Positions 5,003-5,943 of a stretch of 5,943 nt of DNA are shown here, piece after piece (within the stretch, counting starts at the first letter, position 1; every line of letters starts with the position of its first letter). This stretch comes from Bacillota bacterium (GTDB lineage Bacteria; Bacillota; Clostridia; Christensenellales; CAG-138), in assembly GCA_023416175.1 (NCBI GenBank), contig JAEZIE010000015.1, positions 1-5,943 of the forward strand, read 5' to 3'. A program made the position numbers and the translations under genes. The notes beneath the pieces were generated by a model. The model did not search any database and was not told where the DNA came from. It saw only the letters and a list, made by a program, of their open reading frames with translations.

Positions 5003-5943
5003 TTATGCTCCTTTTCGCCGTCTAAATGCGGCCACAGCCATACAAGCTGCCGCCAGTGCAAGCAGTATAAAGCCGATTGGCGCTGCAGCATCGCCTGTCT
5101 TGGGCGGATCGGACACTTCATAAGACGGGACGGTAACCCCCGCATTGAGCGCCAGAAAAGGCGAGAGGCTGTTTACCGTAACCGTCGCCACTCCGTTTTT
5201 CACCACGGCGGTATAGGTCTCCATATGTCCGTTGATAAAATGGAGGATGGTCACAGTTCGTCCGTTATACTTTGCTCCCACCGGGAAGGAAAGCGTGATA
5301 TCGCCGCGGAACCCACCGGTCAGCTCGATGTCATAACCGACGATCAGTTGGCCTTTGTCGATCACCTCCCGAATGCCGGCGGATACCGCGTCGCTGCCCC
5401 CCGTGTGCAGCGAAAGGGGAGATACGATAAGCCTAGCGCCGCCTTGTATCCGGCTACCTGATACCGTAACGCCCGTCGGTCCGTCGGTTAAAGTACGTTT
5501 GATGTAGGCTGGGCCGCCCCCGGAGCCGCCGCTGCCGCCGGAGCCTATCACAAGACGCAGCTCCTTCGTATCAGAGCCTTCACTGTTTTCCGCCTTGAGC
5601 GTGAAGGTAAATGTCCCTGCCGCTGACGGCGTGCCGGAAATAATACCGCCGCTTGATAGCGTCAGACCTGTCGGCAGGCTGCCGCTTTCTAGCGTCCATG
5701 TAATGGGCACAGAGCCATCGGCGGTAAGGGCCTCACTGTAGGGAGTGCCCACCATTCCGTCCGACAAGGCGGTTGTGGTAATTACCGGAGGCATTGGAGG
5801 CAGAATGGTAATGCTCAATTCCTTTGTGACATACCCTCCGCTGTTTGTAGCCTTGACGGTGAAATAGAAAGTTCCGCTCGTCAGCGGCGTGCCGGAGATG
5901 GTGCCGTCATAAAAGCTCAGGCCATTATTGGGGAATGGGCCTA
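5003..5943 (-). CDS. Cell-wall-anchored Ig-like repeat protein, C-terminal part (5' end beyond window)
   Basis: This is the C-terminal 312 residues of a surface protein; the frame is open to the window edge, so the start lies outside. A TTG at 5818 is not a credible start because the repeat domains continue upstream of it. Two putative-Ig (He_PIG-like) repeats are visible. The first ends in GLSFYDGTISGTPLTSGTFY with a FTVKATNS strand. The second is complete, running from VGTPYSEAL through LPTGLTLSSGGIISGTP to FTFTLKAENSEG. A flexible GSGGSGGSGGG linker follows, then about 130 residues of beta-rich sequence I do not recognise. The end is DPPKTGDAAAP, a hydrophobic stretch of about 20 residues (GFILLALAAACMAVAAF) and RRRKGA. 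This is the tripartite sortase signal with proline in place of the leucine of LPxTG. It points to covalent peptidoglycan attachment in a Gram-positive cell. The role is probably adhesion or binding, but no ligand can be named. Confidence 0.87.
   Translation of the reverse strand, partial: GPFPNNGLSFYDGTISGTPLTSGTFYFTVKATNSGGYVTKELSITILPPMPPVITTTALSDGMVGTPYSEALTADGSVPITWTLESGSLPTGLTLSSGGIISGTPSAAGTFTFTLKAENSEGSDTKELRLVIGSGGSGGSGGGPAYIKRTLTDGPTGVTVSGSRIQGGARLIVSPLSLHTGGSDAVSAGIREVIDKGQLIVGYDIELTGGFRGDITLSFPVGAKYNGRTVTILHFINGHMETYTAVVKNGVATVTVNSLSPFLALNAGVTVPSYEVSDPPKTGDAAAPIGFILLALAAACMAVAAFRRRKGA

Noticed and set aside
4913..5461. Plus-strand open frame of 182 codons
   Set aside because: It is antisense to the surface-protein gene and runs through its terminator hairpin; the translation looks like random charged sequence.

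Overview
The window reads as chromosomal DNA from a Gram-positive anaerobe, probably a Clostridia-type Firmicute. This is an inference from a truncated surface protein ending in a sortase-type PPKTGD/hydrophobic/RRRK tail, strong AGGAGG-type ribosome binding sites, moderate GC and a flavodoxin/ApbE/FMN-binding gene set. No rRNA, tRNA, IS element or CRISPR array is visible. Every gene I can support lies on the minus strand, so transcription runs from high to low coordinates.

Layout, in transcription order. (1) 5943-5003: the C-terminal 312 residues of a cell-wall-anchored protein with two putative-Ig (He_PIG-like) repeats, closed by a strong terminator at 4953-4984. (2) 4894-4866: a near-consensus promoter (TTGACT-17-TAAATT) behind an AT-rich stretch. 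It runs directly into a perfect 33-bp palindrome (4833-4865) that looks like the operator of the first gene. (3) 4794-1207: a compact six-gene operon encoding a TetR-family repressor, ApbE (FAD:protein FMN transferase), a membrane-anchored FMN-binding-domain protein with the SGAT flavinylation motif, an isoprenylcysteine-carboxylmethyltransferase-like membrane protein, and two different flavodoxin-like proteins. It closes with a terminator at 1152-1183. (4) 955-1: a separate gene for a heavy-metal-associated (HMA) domain fused to a SafE/TauE-like membrane protein, cut by the window edge, with a possible start-site-masking hairpin in its leader.

The operon is the centre of interest. It holds a flavin transferase, its apparent substrate (a secreted-facing, covalently flavinylated domain on one TM anchor) and two candidate cytosolic flavin carriers. 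A small integral membrane protein sits between them, and one TetR protein probably controls the whole unit. No Rnf, Nqr, NosR or fumarate-reductase-like partner is encoded here, so the electron donor and acceptor are unknown. My working inference is a self-contained, ligand-inducible membrane redox module. The individual families are known; I do not recognise this exact combination as a named system.
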